Shown here: positions 23,366 to 30,165 of the stretch, piece after piece
Layout of the letters: each line of letters begins with the position of its first letter
Numbering within the stretch: position 1 is the first letter of the stretch
Assembly: GCA_964436815.1 (NCBI GenBank)
Contig: CAYTER010000025.1
Coordinates: 1 to 30,165, forward strand
Length of the DNA: 30,165 nt
Direction of reading: 5' to 3'
From: UBA993 sp964436815
GTDB lineage: Bacteria > Bacillota > Dethiobacteria > DTU022
Position numbers and translations under genes: made by a program
Notes under the pieces: model-generated
The model's database searches: none
Seen by the model: only the letters and a program-made list of their open reading frames with translations
Told to the model about the DNA's origin: nothing

Positions 23366-24559
23366 ATGAGTAAGCTAATCTATTTCGACTGCTACAGCGG
23401 AATCAGTGGTGACATGACCTTGGGGGCTTTACTTGATCTGGGGCTGAAGGTTGAACGCCTGCAAACAGCCCTAAACAGCCTGCATCTTGACGGGTACAGC
23501 CTGGAAGCAGAAAAAGTAAAGCGCGGCAGCATTGCCGGAACCAAAGTCCGGGTAATAATCGAAGAGCAAAACCCTCCGAGCCGCAAACTGTCTGACATTG
23601 TTCAGCTGATTAGTGCAGCAGAGCTTGTACCGGATATAAAGGAAAAGAGTATTTTAGTTTTTCGCCGTTTGGCAGAAGCGGAAGCATCCGTCCACGGAAC
23701 TACAGTGGAAGATGTGCATTTCCATGAGGTAGGCGCTGTTGATGCCATTGTTGATATAGTAGGATCGGTTGTCGCGCTGCACCTGTTGGGTATTAATAAA
23801 ATTTATTGCTCCCCCCTGCCGCTGGGCAGTGGAACAATCGAAACCGCTCACGGGCAGCTGCCCCTGCCGGCGCCGGCAACGCTTGCCCTGATTGCTCAAA
23901 GGAGGGTTCCGGTGCGGGGCAGCAATACTGAATTTGAGCTGGTTACACCGACCGGGGCTGCTCTGGTCAGCACCCTGGCTGAGAGCTTCGGGCCCCTGCC
24001 TGATTTCACAGTGGAAGCTGTCGGTTACGGCGCAGGCAGTCAAAATCCCTCCTACCCTAATTACTTGCGCCTGATCATGGGCTCCTGCTCTGAAACTGCT
24101 GCTGTTCATGAAGAAGAAGCTATTCAGGTCGAGACAAACATAGACGATCTAAATCCTGAAATCTACAGCTACCTGATGGAGAAACTTTTTGCCGCCGGTG
24201 CTCTTGACGTCTACTTCACGCCTGTTCAGATGAAGAAGGACCGGCCTGCTATAAAACTATCAGTGCTAATTCCGCCCCATTTGCTGGAATTAATTCGGGA
24301 AGAGATTTTTACCGAAACTAGCACTCTCGGTATTCGTCTGACTAGAGTTCGCAAAATAATGCGGCCTCGTGAAGTGACCGTTGTGGAGACTAAGTGGGGT
24401 CCGATTCGCATTAAATTCTGTCCACCACTCAGCGGAGAACAGACCTTTGATTATGCCCCGGAGTATGAGGATTGCTGCCGGGTCGCTCGCCTCTCCGGGT
24501 TGCCGCTAAAGGAAGTCTATCATCTGGCAGATTATCTATTCAGAAACAATCACCAATAA
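23366..24559 (+). CDS. larC: Nickel pincer cofactor biosynthesis protein LarC (nickel insertion)
   Basis: This 397-residue protein inserts nickel into the pincer cofactor using CTP. The family N-terminus YFDCYSGISGDMTLGALLDLG is clear, followed by VHFHEVGAVDAIVDIVGS, PLPLGSGTIETAHG and LPLPAPATL. The C-terminal half begins ETNIDDLNPEIYSYLMEKLFAAGALDV. In Lactiplantibacillus the gene is split and joined by programmed frameshifting; here it is a single frame. larA and larE are not in the window. Confidence 0.93.
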   Translation: MSKLIYFDCYSGISGDMTLGALLDLGLKVERLQTALNSLHLDGYSLEAEKVKRGSIAGTKVRVIIEEQNPPSRKLSDIVQLISAAELVPDIKEKSILVFRRLAEAEASVHGTTVEDVHFHEVGAVDAIVDIVGSVVALHLLGINKIYCSPLPLGSGTIETAHGQLPLPAPATLALIAQRRVPVRGSNTEFELVTPTGAALVSTLAESFGPLPDFTVEAVGYGAGSQNPSYPNYLRLIMGSCSETAAVHEEEAIQVETNIDDLNPEIYSYLMEKLFAAGALDVYFTPVQMKKDRPAIKLSVLIPPHLLELIREEIFTETSTLGIRLTRVRKIMRPREVTVVETKWGPIRIKFCPPLSGEQTFDYAPEYEDCCRVARLSGLPLKEVYHLADYLFRNNHQ

Positions 24560-24604
24560 CGATCAGTTCTACTTCTTTCATGAATAAGAGAAGCGGTTAT
24601 TTTT
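24555..24604 (+). terminator. Possible weak terminator after larC
   Basis: AATAAC (24555-24560) can pair with GTTATT (24596-24601), and CTTCT (24572-24576) with AGAAG (24589-24593), followed by TTTT. A large asymmetric internal loop makes the structure weak. Confidence 0.35.
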
Positions 24605-24620
24605 ATCTTAAAAAGTTAGA

Positions 24621-24645
24621 ATATTATTGACATAGACAATATTAT
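24621..24645. promoter_or_regulatory. Dyad overlapping the codY -35, candidate operator
   Basis: ATATTATTG (24621-24629) and CAATATTAT (24637-24645) form 9-bp inverted arms with one mismatch around a seven-base centre, covering the -35 TTGACA. It does not match the CodY box consensus AATTTTCWGAAAATT well, so another repressor, or autoregulation through a variant site, is possible. Confidence 0.45.
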
Positions 24646-24655
24646 GTATTATAAA
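24627..24655 (+). promoter_or_regulatory. Sigma-A promoter of codY
   Basis: TTGACA (24627-24632) and TATAAA (24650-24655) are 17 bases apart. The predicted start near 24661 leaves a leader of only about 15 bases, enough for the SD AAGGAGG (24664-24670). Confidence 0.85.
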
Positions 24656-24675
24656 TTAAGCAAAAGGAGGCTCAA

Positions 24676-25458
24676 ATGATGAAAAATAAGTCACTTGCTG
24701 ATAAGATCAGGCAGCTTAACGGCGCTTTGTATACAGAAGATAAGCGACCTGCTGATTTACAAAAAGCAGTCACTGCAATCTCCGCAACAATTGGCTCGGC
24801 AGTTTATGTTATTGATCAAGAAGGGGTAATCCTGGCAGGCGATAATGGCTCGGTTAAACTTGCTGATCGTTTGAAACTAATGGTTAATGACCAATCTTTT
24901 TCTGCTGATCCCTGGTTTATGCAACTGCTCAAGAACAGCAACCCGGTCTATAATGAATTTCATCCGGATGCTCAGGCCGAAGGAGATCATCATTATTCTC
25001 TGATTCCTGTAACACCGGGTGATAAAAAGTCTGCTTTCGTAATGATTTGCACATCGAAAAAACCGCTGAGTGATGAGCAGGTAACCCTGGCGGAAGTGGG
25101 AGCACTGCTGACAGGGTTACTGTTAAGGGTTGCAGAAGCAGATCAATTCGAAGAAGAGGTACGTAACAGAAAACTGGCCGAGGGCGCTTTTGAAAGTTTA
25201 TCCTATTCTGAGGTTGAAGCAATCCAGGAGATTTTAAAGAATATCACCAACAATGAAAGTGTGGTTATTGCCAGCAAAATTGCCGATAGCTTGGGTATTA
25301 CCCGCTCGGTAATCGTCAATGCCCTGCGCAAATTTGAAAGTGCAGGGATTATTGAATCGCGTTCTTTGGGGATGAAGGGGACATTTATCAGGGTAAAGAA
25401 TCTGCACGCCCTGGAAATGGTTGCTTCACGCTCTTTTAATTCTGGCCCTTACGGTTGA
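24676..25458 (+). CDS. codY: CodY-type GTP/branched-chain amino acid-responsive transcription regulator
   Basis: This 260-residue protein ends in a winged-helix domain almost identical to Bacillus CodY: ASKIADSLGITRSVIVNALRK followed by ESAGIIESRSLGMKGTFI (about residues 197-240), preceded by the LSYSEVEAIQEI linker. The N-terminal GAF region (about 1-150) that senses isoleucine/leucine/valine is much less like Bacillus CodY and lacks part of the loop region, so the ligand may differ. CodY represses amino-acid and nitrogen genes in nutrient-rich conditions. It has its own promoter, an overlapping dyad and a terminator, so it is monocistronic. It is not in the usual clpQY/flagellar context. 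SD spacing is five bases to the first ATG and eight to the second. Confidence 0.88.
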   Translation: MMKNKSLADKIRQLNGALYTEDKRPADLQKAVTAISATIGSAVYVIDQEGVILAGDNGSVKLADRLKLMVNDQSFSADPWFMQLLKNSNPVYNEFHPDAQAEGDHHYSLIPVTPGDKKSAFVMICTSKKPLSDEQVTLAEVGALLTGLLLRVAEADQFEEEVRNRKLAEGAFESLSYSEVEAIQEILKNITNNESVVIASKIADSLGITRSVIVNALRKFESAGIIESRSLGMKGTFIRVKNLHALEMVASRSFNSGPYG

Positions 25459-25494
25459 AATCAAAGGCAGCAACCTACCTTATTTGGATAAAGG

Positions 25495-25527
25495 AAGCGG
25501 CAGGCTCAGACCAGATGCCGCTTTTTT
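25495..25527 (+). terminator. Rho-independent terminator of codY
   Basis: AAGCGGCA (25495-25502) pairs with TGCCGCTT (25516-25523) around a 13-base loop, and the T run continues to 25527. Confidence 0.85.
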
Positions 25528-25546
25528 ATTGTTGCTTTCTTATTGT

Positions 25547-25575
25547 TTGACAGTTAAATCACAGGTTGTTACAAT
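25547..25575 (+). promoter_or_regulatory. Sigma-A promoter of the DUF2179 gene / murI unit
   Basis: TTGACA (25547-25552) and TACAAT (25570-25575) are 17 bases apart. The start should be near 25582, giving a leader of about 48 bases that contains the hairpin at 25598-25613. Confidence 0.85.
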
Positions 25576-25597
25576 ATGGTCTGATGTTTAGAACTAA

Positions 25598-25613
25598 GAC
25601 GCTCTTAAGCGTC
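25598..25613 (+). promoter_or_regulatory. Hairpin in the 5' leader just upstream of the SD
   Basis: GACGCT (25598-25603) and AGCGTC (25608-25613) form a perfect 6-bp stem with loop CTTA, ending three bases before GGAGG (25617-25621). No T tract follows. It may stabilise the mRNA 5' end or tune translation. Confidence 0.45.
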
Positions 25614-25629
25614 ACTGGAGGATTATATA

Positions 25630-26151
25630 GTGCCTGTTCTATTAACGTACTTCGCTATATTTGTAGCAAAAATTGCTCACGTTAGCTTTGGTACAATCCG
25701 CATCATTTATCTGACCAGAAGCAAACCTTTTGCCGCTGCGATTGTCGGATTTTTCGAGGTAATAATCTACCTGATAGCGCTGAGCATGGTTCTGCAAAAC
25801 TTAGACCAGTGGCAGAATATCCTGGTTTACGGACTCGGATTTGCGGCCGGAAATATTGTCGGTAGCTGGATCGAAGAAAAAATAGCCGTCGGTTTTGTCA
25901 ATGTCCAGATAGTTACTGCTGAAGAATGCAACGGTCTCGACGAAACATTGCGCGAACAGGGGTACGGTGTTACCTCAATGCCCTGTTACGGCAAGGAAGG
26001 GCCACACCGTACGCTGCAGGTGATGCTGAAACGTAAGGAGCTGCCTAAGCTCCTCGAGTCGATGAAGAAGAACGACCCGGATGCTTTTATCACAATCTAT
26101 GATACCCGCAAGATCATGGGCGGCTACTTTAAAAGGATGAAAGCAAAGTAG
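25630..26151 (+). CDS. DUF2179 / UPF0316 family membrane protein
   Basis: This 173-residue protein has three hydrophobic helices in its first half, with VSFGTIRIIYLTR and GFAAGNIVGSWIEEKIA, and a soluble DUF2179-type C-terminal half with GYGVTSMPCYGKEGPHRTLQVMLKRKE and an ITIYDTRKIMGGYF end. This is the UPF0316 (YebE-like) arrangement. The function is unknown, though DUF2179 domains are thought to bind small ligands. The GTG start is eight bases after GGAGG (25617-25621). murI follows after two bases, so they form an operon. Confidence 0.87.
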   Translation: MPVLLTYFAIFVAKIAHVSFGTIRIIYLTRSKPFAAAIVGFFEVIIYLIALSMVLQNLDQWQNILVYGLGFAAGNIVGSWIEEKIAVGFVNVQIVTAEECNGLDETLREQGYGVTSMPCYGKEGPHRTLQVMLKRKELPKLLESMKKNDPDAFITIYDTRKIMGGYFKRMKAK

Positions 26152-26153
26152 AA

Positions 26154-26978
26154 TTGAGCAGCGCTAAAACAAAGATAACTAGCAATCATAAAGCGATCGG
26201 GGTGATCGATTCCGGTGTCGGCGGGCTAACCGTCGTTTACGAAATCAGCCGCCTGCTGCCTCACGAAAGTATTATCTATTTTGGTGATACGGCTCATATG
26301 CCTTATGGCCCGCGTTCCTATGAAGAGGTGCGCGGGTTTGTCTTTCAGATCCTTGAATTTCTCAAACACCAGGAAATAAAAATGGTTGTAGTAGCCTGCA
26401 ATTCAGCTACGGCAGCCGGCCTCTCCTACTACCAGGACGCTTACGATCTGCCAGTGTTGGGTGTTATCGAACCCGGGGTGAGGGCTGCCCTGGCTCACAG
26501 TCACAACCGGCGGATCGGTGTAATCGGTACGGTCGGAACGATCGGCAGTGGGGAATACGAGAAAACTTTACGTAAAAAAAATGGCGGGCTGCATATTGTC
26601 AGTAAAGCCTGCCCGCTTTTTGTACTCTTAGTTGAGAATAACCTGGTCGATACACCCGAGGCCCGAAAAGTGGCTCACGAATATTTAGATCCGCTCGTAG
26701 AGGAAGAGATCGATGCCCTAATCCTTGGCTGCACCCATTATCCGCTGATGGCTGACCTGATCCAGGAAGTAGTCGGTCCGGATATTCAATTGATCAACTC
26801 AGCCAAAGAAATTGCGGCCGAGGTGGAAGAGATCCTCGGCACTCATTTAATTACCAATCCTTTAAGCAGCCCTGAACCACGCTACCGCTTTTTCGTCAGC
26901 GGCAATCCGAAACCTTTTGAAGAGGTTGGCGCCAAATTGCTGCAGCGGAAGGTAAAAGCTTACCAGATCAGCCTCTAG
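26154..26978 (+). CDS. murI: Glutamate racemase
   Basis: MurI converts L-glutamate to D-glutamate for peptidoglycan. The 274-residue protein has the N-terminal IGVIDSGVGGLTVV, YFGDTAHMPYGPRS, the first catalytic Cys in VVACNSATA, and the second in LGCTHYPL. The start is TTG at 26154, two bases after the stop of the preceding gene and without a good SD at normal distance. Translation is probably coupled to the upstream gene. A basic extension of about 13 residues precedes the conserved core. Confidence 0.95.
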   Translation: MSSAKTKITSNHKAIGVIDSGVGGLTVVYEISRLLPHESIIYFGDTAHMPYGPRSYEEVRGFVFQILEFLKHQEIKMVVVACNSATAAGLSYYQDAYDLPVLGVIEPGVRAALAHSHNRRIGVIGTVGTIGSGEYEKTLRKKNGGLHIVSKACPLFVLLVENNLVDTPEARKVAHEYLDPLVEEEIDALILGCTHYPLMADLIQEVVGPDIQLINSAKEIAAEVEEILGTHLITNPLSSPEPRYRFFVSGNPKPFEEVGAKLLQRKVKAYQISL

Positions 26979-26991
26979 AAAAACACATTAT

Positions 26992-27894
26992 TTACATAGC
27001 CCGCAGGCGTTTTATTCTTTCTTCTGTTGGCGGGTGGGTGGAAAACATGGTGGCCATCCTGTTCATAGCCGTTGCTCCCAGCGCCGGGTTAATAATATAG
27101 AGTCCGTTCAGAGCCTGATTTTCAATCGGACTCTTTTGAACCTGCATGGCTGTTATCTTTTCTAGAGCGCTGGCCAGGCCTTCCGGGTAGCCTGTGAAAT
27201 CAGCAGCCGTGGCGTCAGCTAAATATTCGCGTTGCCTGGATATGGCGAAACGCAGCAACTGCGCAAAAAGCGGAGCAATAATGGCCACTACAATCAGAAA
27301 TATTACCCCGATCAGCTGCCCCTGGCCGCTTCTGCGGCTTCTGCCCATACCACCGAACAGTGCCATCCGGCGAACAATCACACTGGCATAGACAATCGCT
27401 CCGGCTAAAACAACGGCTACAGTGGCCAGTAAAACATCATAGTTGGCGATATGAGCCATTTCGTGCGCGATAACCCCTTCGAGTTCCTGCCGGTTTAAGC
27501 GATTCAGCAGTCCCCTGGTAACGGCTATAATTGAATTGTCCGGGTTACGGCCGGCGGCAAATGCATTGGGGACTTCGGTTTCCATGATGTAGATTTTTGG
27601 TACCGGTTTACCGGCAGCGATGCTTAACGCTTCAACAGTGTTGTAGAGATAAGGTTCCTGTTGTTTGGTTACTTCCCGGGCCCCGGCCATAGAAGCGACC
27701 ACATTACGTCCGCCAAAGTAACTGATTAAAAAAATAACACAAAATACGATGGCTGCAATGACGAAACCGAGGATCGGGCTGCCCATGTATTCGCCAGATA
27801 TATAACCGATCAGGGCGAACAGGACGGCGTAAAGAAAGAAGAAGAAAAAAGTTCGCCTTTTATTTGCGGCGATATGGCTGACAATTGGATCCAT
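26992..27894 (-). CDS. HtpX-like M48 family zinc metalloprotease
   Basis: This 300-residue membrane protease has two N-terminal helices, the zinc motif HEMAH (about residues 144-148) in VIAHEMAHIANYD, two further hydrophobic helices, and the third zinc ligand in REYLADATAADFTG. The STHPPTEERIKRL end is typical of HtpX. Such enzymes degrade damaged membrane proteins. Its ATG overlaps the TAA of lemA by one base (TAATG), so the two are translationally coupled. LemA-M48 pairs are common in bacteria. It is convergent with murI, 13 bases apart. Confidence 0.92.
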   Translation of the reverse strand: MDPIVSHIAANKRRTFFFFFLYAVLFALIGYISGEYMGSPILGFVIAAIVFCVIFLISYFGGRNVVASMAGAREVTKQQEPYLYNTVEALSIAAGKPVPKIYIMETEVPNAFAAGRNPDNSIIAVTRGLLNRLNRQELEGVIAHEMAHIANYDVLLATVAVVLAGAIVYASVIVRRMALFGGMGRSRRSGQGQLIGVIFLIVVAIIAPLFAQLLRFAISRQREYLADATAADFTGYPEGLASALEKITAMQVQKSPIENQALNGLYIINPALGATAMNRMATMFSTHPPTEERIKRLRAM

Positions 27895-28466
27895 TACTCT
27901 TTACTCCCTCCCTGTAGATCAACCTGTGGTACACTCCGGACCTGATCCGATTCTACTTCAAAAAACGCTCCTTTTTTAAATTTGAAGAGATTGGCGATCA
28001 GGTTGGTCGGAAAGCGCTCAATGACCATGTTTAAGACCATAATTGTCCGGTTAAAGCGCTGCCTGGCGTAGGCAATTTTATTTTCAATGCCCACCAGCTC
28101 CTCCTGGAGCATTAAAAAATTCTGGTTGGCTTTAAGTTCCGGGTAGTTTTCGGCGACGGCAAAGATTGATTTCAGGGCGCTTGAGGCCAGGTTATCGGCT
28201 CCGGCATTTTCACTGAGCGTTGAAGCTTTCATCCAATCGGTCCGGGCTTGTGTAATCGCTTCAAGCAGCTGTTGTTCATGACGCATATACCCCTTTACAG
28301 TTTCAACCAGGTTTGGCACCAGGTCAAATCTTTTCTGGAGCAGGGTATCAATATTTGAGTATGCCGTATCGGCCATGTTCCGTAATCCGATCAACCGGTT
28401 GTAAGTGTAAACAGTAAAGGCGACGATCAAAATCAAAATCGCTGGAAGAATGTAGCCAAGATCCAT
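27894..28466 (-). CDS. LemA family protein
   Basis: This 190-residue protein has an N-terminal transmembrane helix (GYILPAILILIVAFTVYTY) and a helical-bundle domain with the LemA signatures YSNIDTLLQKRFDLVPNLV, then LQEELVGIENKIAYARQRFN and FPTNLIA. Such proteins are anchored outside the membrane, and their role is unclear. AAAGGAGG lies at normal distance from the ATG. It is the first gene of the lemA-htpX pair and is divergent from rph. Confidence 0.93.
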   Translation of the reverse strand: MDLGYILPAILILIVAFTVYTYNRLIGLRNMADTAYSNIDTLLQKRFDLVPNLVETVKGYMRHEQQLLEAITQARTDWMKASTLSENAGADNLASSALKSIFAVAENYPELKANQNFLMLQEELVGIENKIAYARQRFNRTIMVLNMVIERFPTNLIANLFKFKKGAFFEVESDQVRSVPQVDLQGGSKE

Positions 28467-28609
28467 CGGAAAACCTCCTTTTAACCTTTACATTATTCGG
28501 GTTTGATCTCTTTTTTCCTCTAGCCGTAAGCCGTATTGTCTGAAAGGGAAGGAGATCTTGATCGTTTTGGGGAATAGGCTGGCAATGACTGTTTAGAGAG
28601 GATCATGGC

Positions 28610-29371
28610 ATGAGAGCTGACGGAAGAAAAAACAATCAACTTAGGCCGTTAAGAATAACCCGAACATACCTGAAGAACCCTGAAGGTTCCGCTTTAATAG
28701 AGTTGGGTGGCACTAAAGTGATCTGCACTGCATCAGTTGAAGAAAAAGTCCCCCCCTTTTTAAGAGCTATGGAGCAAGGGTGGGTCACCGCCGAATATGC
28801 TATGCTGCCCCGTTCGACCACTGTGCGCAGCCAACGCGAACGAAACAGCGCCAGTTCCCGCAGCCTGGAGATTCAGCGCTTGATCGGCCGCTCGCTGCGG
28901 GCAGTAACTGATCTTACTCGCCTTGGTGAAAGAACCATCTGGCTTGACTGCGATGTCATCGAAGCAGATGGTGGAACACGTACTGCCGCGATCAGCGGTG
29001 CCTATGTCGCCCTGGCTGAAGCCTGCTTTAAGTTAAAGGAACAGGGTCTGCTTAAGACTTTTCCCCTGACGGATTATCTGGCAGCCGTCAGCGTCGGACT
29101 GCTAGGGGACGATCCTCTTTTAGACCTTGATTTCAAGGAAGATGCGGCGGCCGGAGTTGACATGAATGTGGTTATGACTGCTGCCGGACAACTGGTCGAA
29201 GTGCAGGGTTCTGCAGAGGATAAGCCTTTTAGCCGTAATCTTCTCGATCAGCTGCTCGATCTTGCTTCCGTAGGCATAGATGAGATCTCCACTGTGCAGA
29301 AAGCGATATTGGGACCGGAGATTACCAGCCTGATTGCAGTGAACACGGAAAGGAAAGAGAACGCCGACTAA
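28610..29371 (+). CDS. rph: Ribonuclease PH
   Basis: RNase PH trims the 3' ends of tRNA precursors using phosphate. The 253-residue protein shows RADGRKNNQLRP at the start, GGTKVICTASVEEKVPPF, the GWVTAEYAMLPRST and RSLEIQRLIGRSLRAV phosphate and substrate segments, and LDCDVIEADGGTRTAAISG. The ATG is eight bases after GAGAGG. The gene is followed after 35 bases by rdgB, a usual Firmicute pairing. Confidence 0.96.
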   Translation: MRADGRKNNQLRPLRITRTYLKNPEGSALIELGGTKVICTASVEEKVPPFLRAMEQGWVTAEYAMLPRSTTVRSQRERNSASSRSLEIQRLIGRSLRAVTDLTRLGERTIWLDCDVIEADGGTRTAAISGAYVALAEACFKLKEQGLLKTFPLTDYLAAVSVGLLGDDPLLDLDFKEDAAAGVDMNVVMTAAGQLVEVQGSAEDKPFSRNLLDQLLDLASVGIDEISTVQKAILGPEITSLIAVNTERKENAD

Positions 29372-29406
29372 TCAGCCTGCCTGAGATAAGATAGGAGGCA
29401 AGGACC

Positions 29407-30006
29407 TTGCCGAAATTGGTGCTGGCTACGGGCAATAAAAATAAGGTGCGCGAGCTGCAGGAACTGCTGACAGGCCTGTCATTCACCATCCAAACAATCG
29501 ATGATTATCCGGGGTTGCTGATGCCTGAGGAGGATCAGCCTACCTTTGCCGGGAATGCCGCCATAAAAGCAGAAGCAGTAAGCAGATTTTGTCGCGAGAT
29601 TGCCCTGGCCGATGATTCAGGTCTGGAGGTCGATGCCCTTGGCGGTCGGCCGGGAGTATATTCAGCTCGTTACGCCGGTGAAGAAGGTAATTATTCAGCC
29701 AATAACCGGCTGCTTCTCCAGGAGCTTTCAGGACTACCTCCCGAGCAGCGGGCAGCCCGGTTTGTCTGCGCTATTGCTATCACCATCCCGGGAGATCAGA
29801 CTTACATCATCGAGGAAAGCTGCCCCGGTTTTATCGCCGAGGAGCTAAAAGGCGAAGGCGGTTTTGGCTACGATCCGCTTTTTATCTATCAGCCAACCGG
29901 TAAGACTTTTGCCGAGATGAGCGCTGAAGAAAAAAATAAGGTGAGCCACCGTGGCCGGGCTTTAATCAGAGCTAAAGAACTGCTCTCGAAATTATTTATC
30001 AGGTGA
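29407..30006 (+). CDS. rdgB: XTP/dITP diphosphatase (non-canonical purine NTP pyrophosphatase)
   Basis: This 199-residue enzyme hydrolyses dITP, XTP and ITP so that deaminated purines are kept out of nucleic acids. Signatures are LATGNKNKVRELQELL, the catalytic ADDSGLEVDALGGRPGVYSARYAG, GFGYDPLF and the C-terminal SHRGRAL. The start is TTG at 29407, with GGAGG about nine bases upstream. It is in an apparent operon with rph. Confidence 0.95.
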   Translation: MPKLVLATGNKNKVRELQELLTGLSFTIQTIDDYPGLLMPEEDQPTFAGNAAIKAEAVSRFCREIALADDSGLEVDALGGRPGVYSARYAGEEGNYSANNRLLLQELSGLPPEQRAARFVCAIAITIPGDQTYIIEESCPGFIAEELKGEGGFGYDPLFIYQPTGKTFAEMSAEEKNKVSHRGRALIRAKELLSKLFIR

Positions 30007-30025
30007 GAGGTCTTCAAGCTGCCTG

Positions 30026-30054
30026 TTGCTTCTCAGCCGGGGCTATGCTAAAAT
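30026..30054 (+). promoter_or_regulatory. Promoter of tRNA-Pro
   Basis: TTGCTT (30026-30031) and TAAAAT (30049-30054) are 17 bases apart. The start would be near 30061, about 27 bases before the tRNA. Confidence 0.65.
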
Positions 30055-30087
30055 AACTCTGCTGTTAAAAAAGATATTTAGATTTGT

Positions 30088-30164
<77 letters not shown>

Positions 30165-30165
30165 A

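Overview
The window looks like chromosome of a strictly anaerobic, moderate-GC Firmicute (Clostridia or a related lineage). Reasons: a CodY-type regulator, strong Shine-Dalgarno sites with many TTG/GTG starts, sigma-A promoters with 17-base spacers, the murI/rph/rdgB neighbourhood, and an anaerobe's iron-sulfur electron-transfer operon. No mobile element, CRISPR array or rRNA was seen.

Left part (1-7.1 kb). The window opens inside msrA, whose catalytic codon is an in-frame TGA in a G-[TGA]-FWG context followed by a small hairpin with GU in its loop. I read this as a selenocysteine MsrA. Then come tRNA-Val(CAC), a degenerate sirtuin lacking the catalytic histidine, a small Cys-rich DUF2769-like protein (minus strand) with a 25-bp palindrome upstream of its promoter, two small membrane proteins, a phytoene-desaturase-like FAD oxidoreductase, a MATE exporter and a convergent EamA transporter.

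Middle (7.1-15.3 kb). A DUF4097 lipoprotein precedes two tandem paralogous SLC13/DASS permeases with internal TrkA-C domains, then transketolase, a small membrane protein, a 38-residue membrane ORF on the minus strand with a TTG start, and a TtcA-like tRNA thiolase.

Core (15.3-21.9 kb). A seven-gene operon, hdrB-hdrC-hdrA-flxD-flxC-flxB-flxA, encodes a heterodisulfide-reductase-like complex with an NADH-oxidising Flx module. The genes mostly overlap and the operon ends in a strong hairpin. By family knowledge it is a flavin-based electron-bifurcating machine linking NAD(H), ferredoxin and a thiol/disulfide partner; the partner is not encoded here. A terminator-like hairpin lies between ttcA and hdrB with little room for a promoter after it.

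Right part (21.9-30.2 kb). A gamma-carbonic-anhydrase-like protein (minus) is divergent from larB-larC (nickel-pincer cofactor synthesis); larB appears to start at ATT. Next are codY with its own promoter and a dyad over the -35, a DUF2179/UPF0316 protein, murI, the minus-strand lemA-htpX pair, rph, rdgB and tRNA-Pro(TGG).

All calls come from reading the sequence and family motifs by eye; no database search was run.
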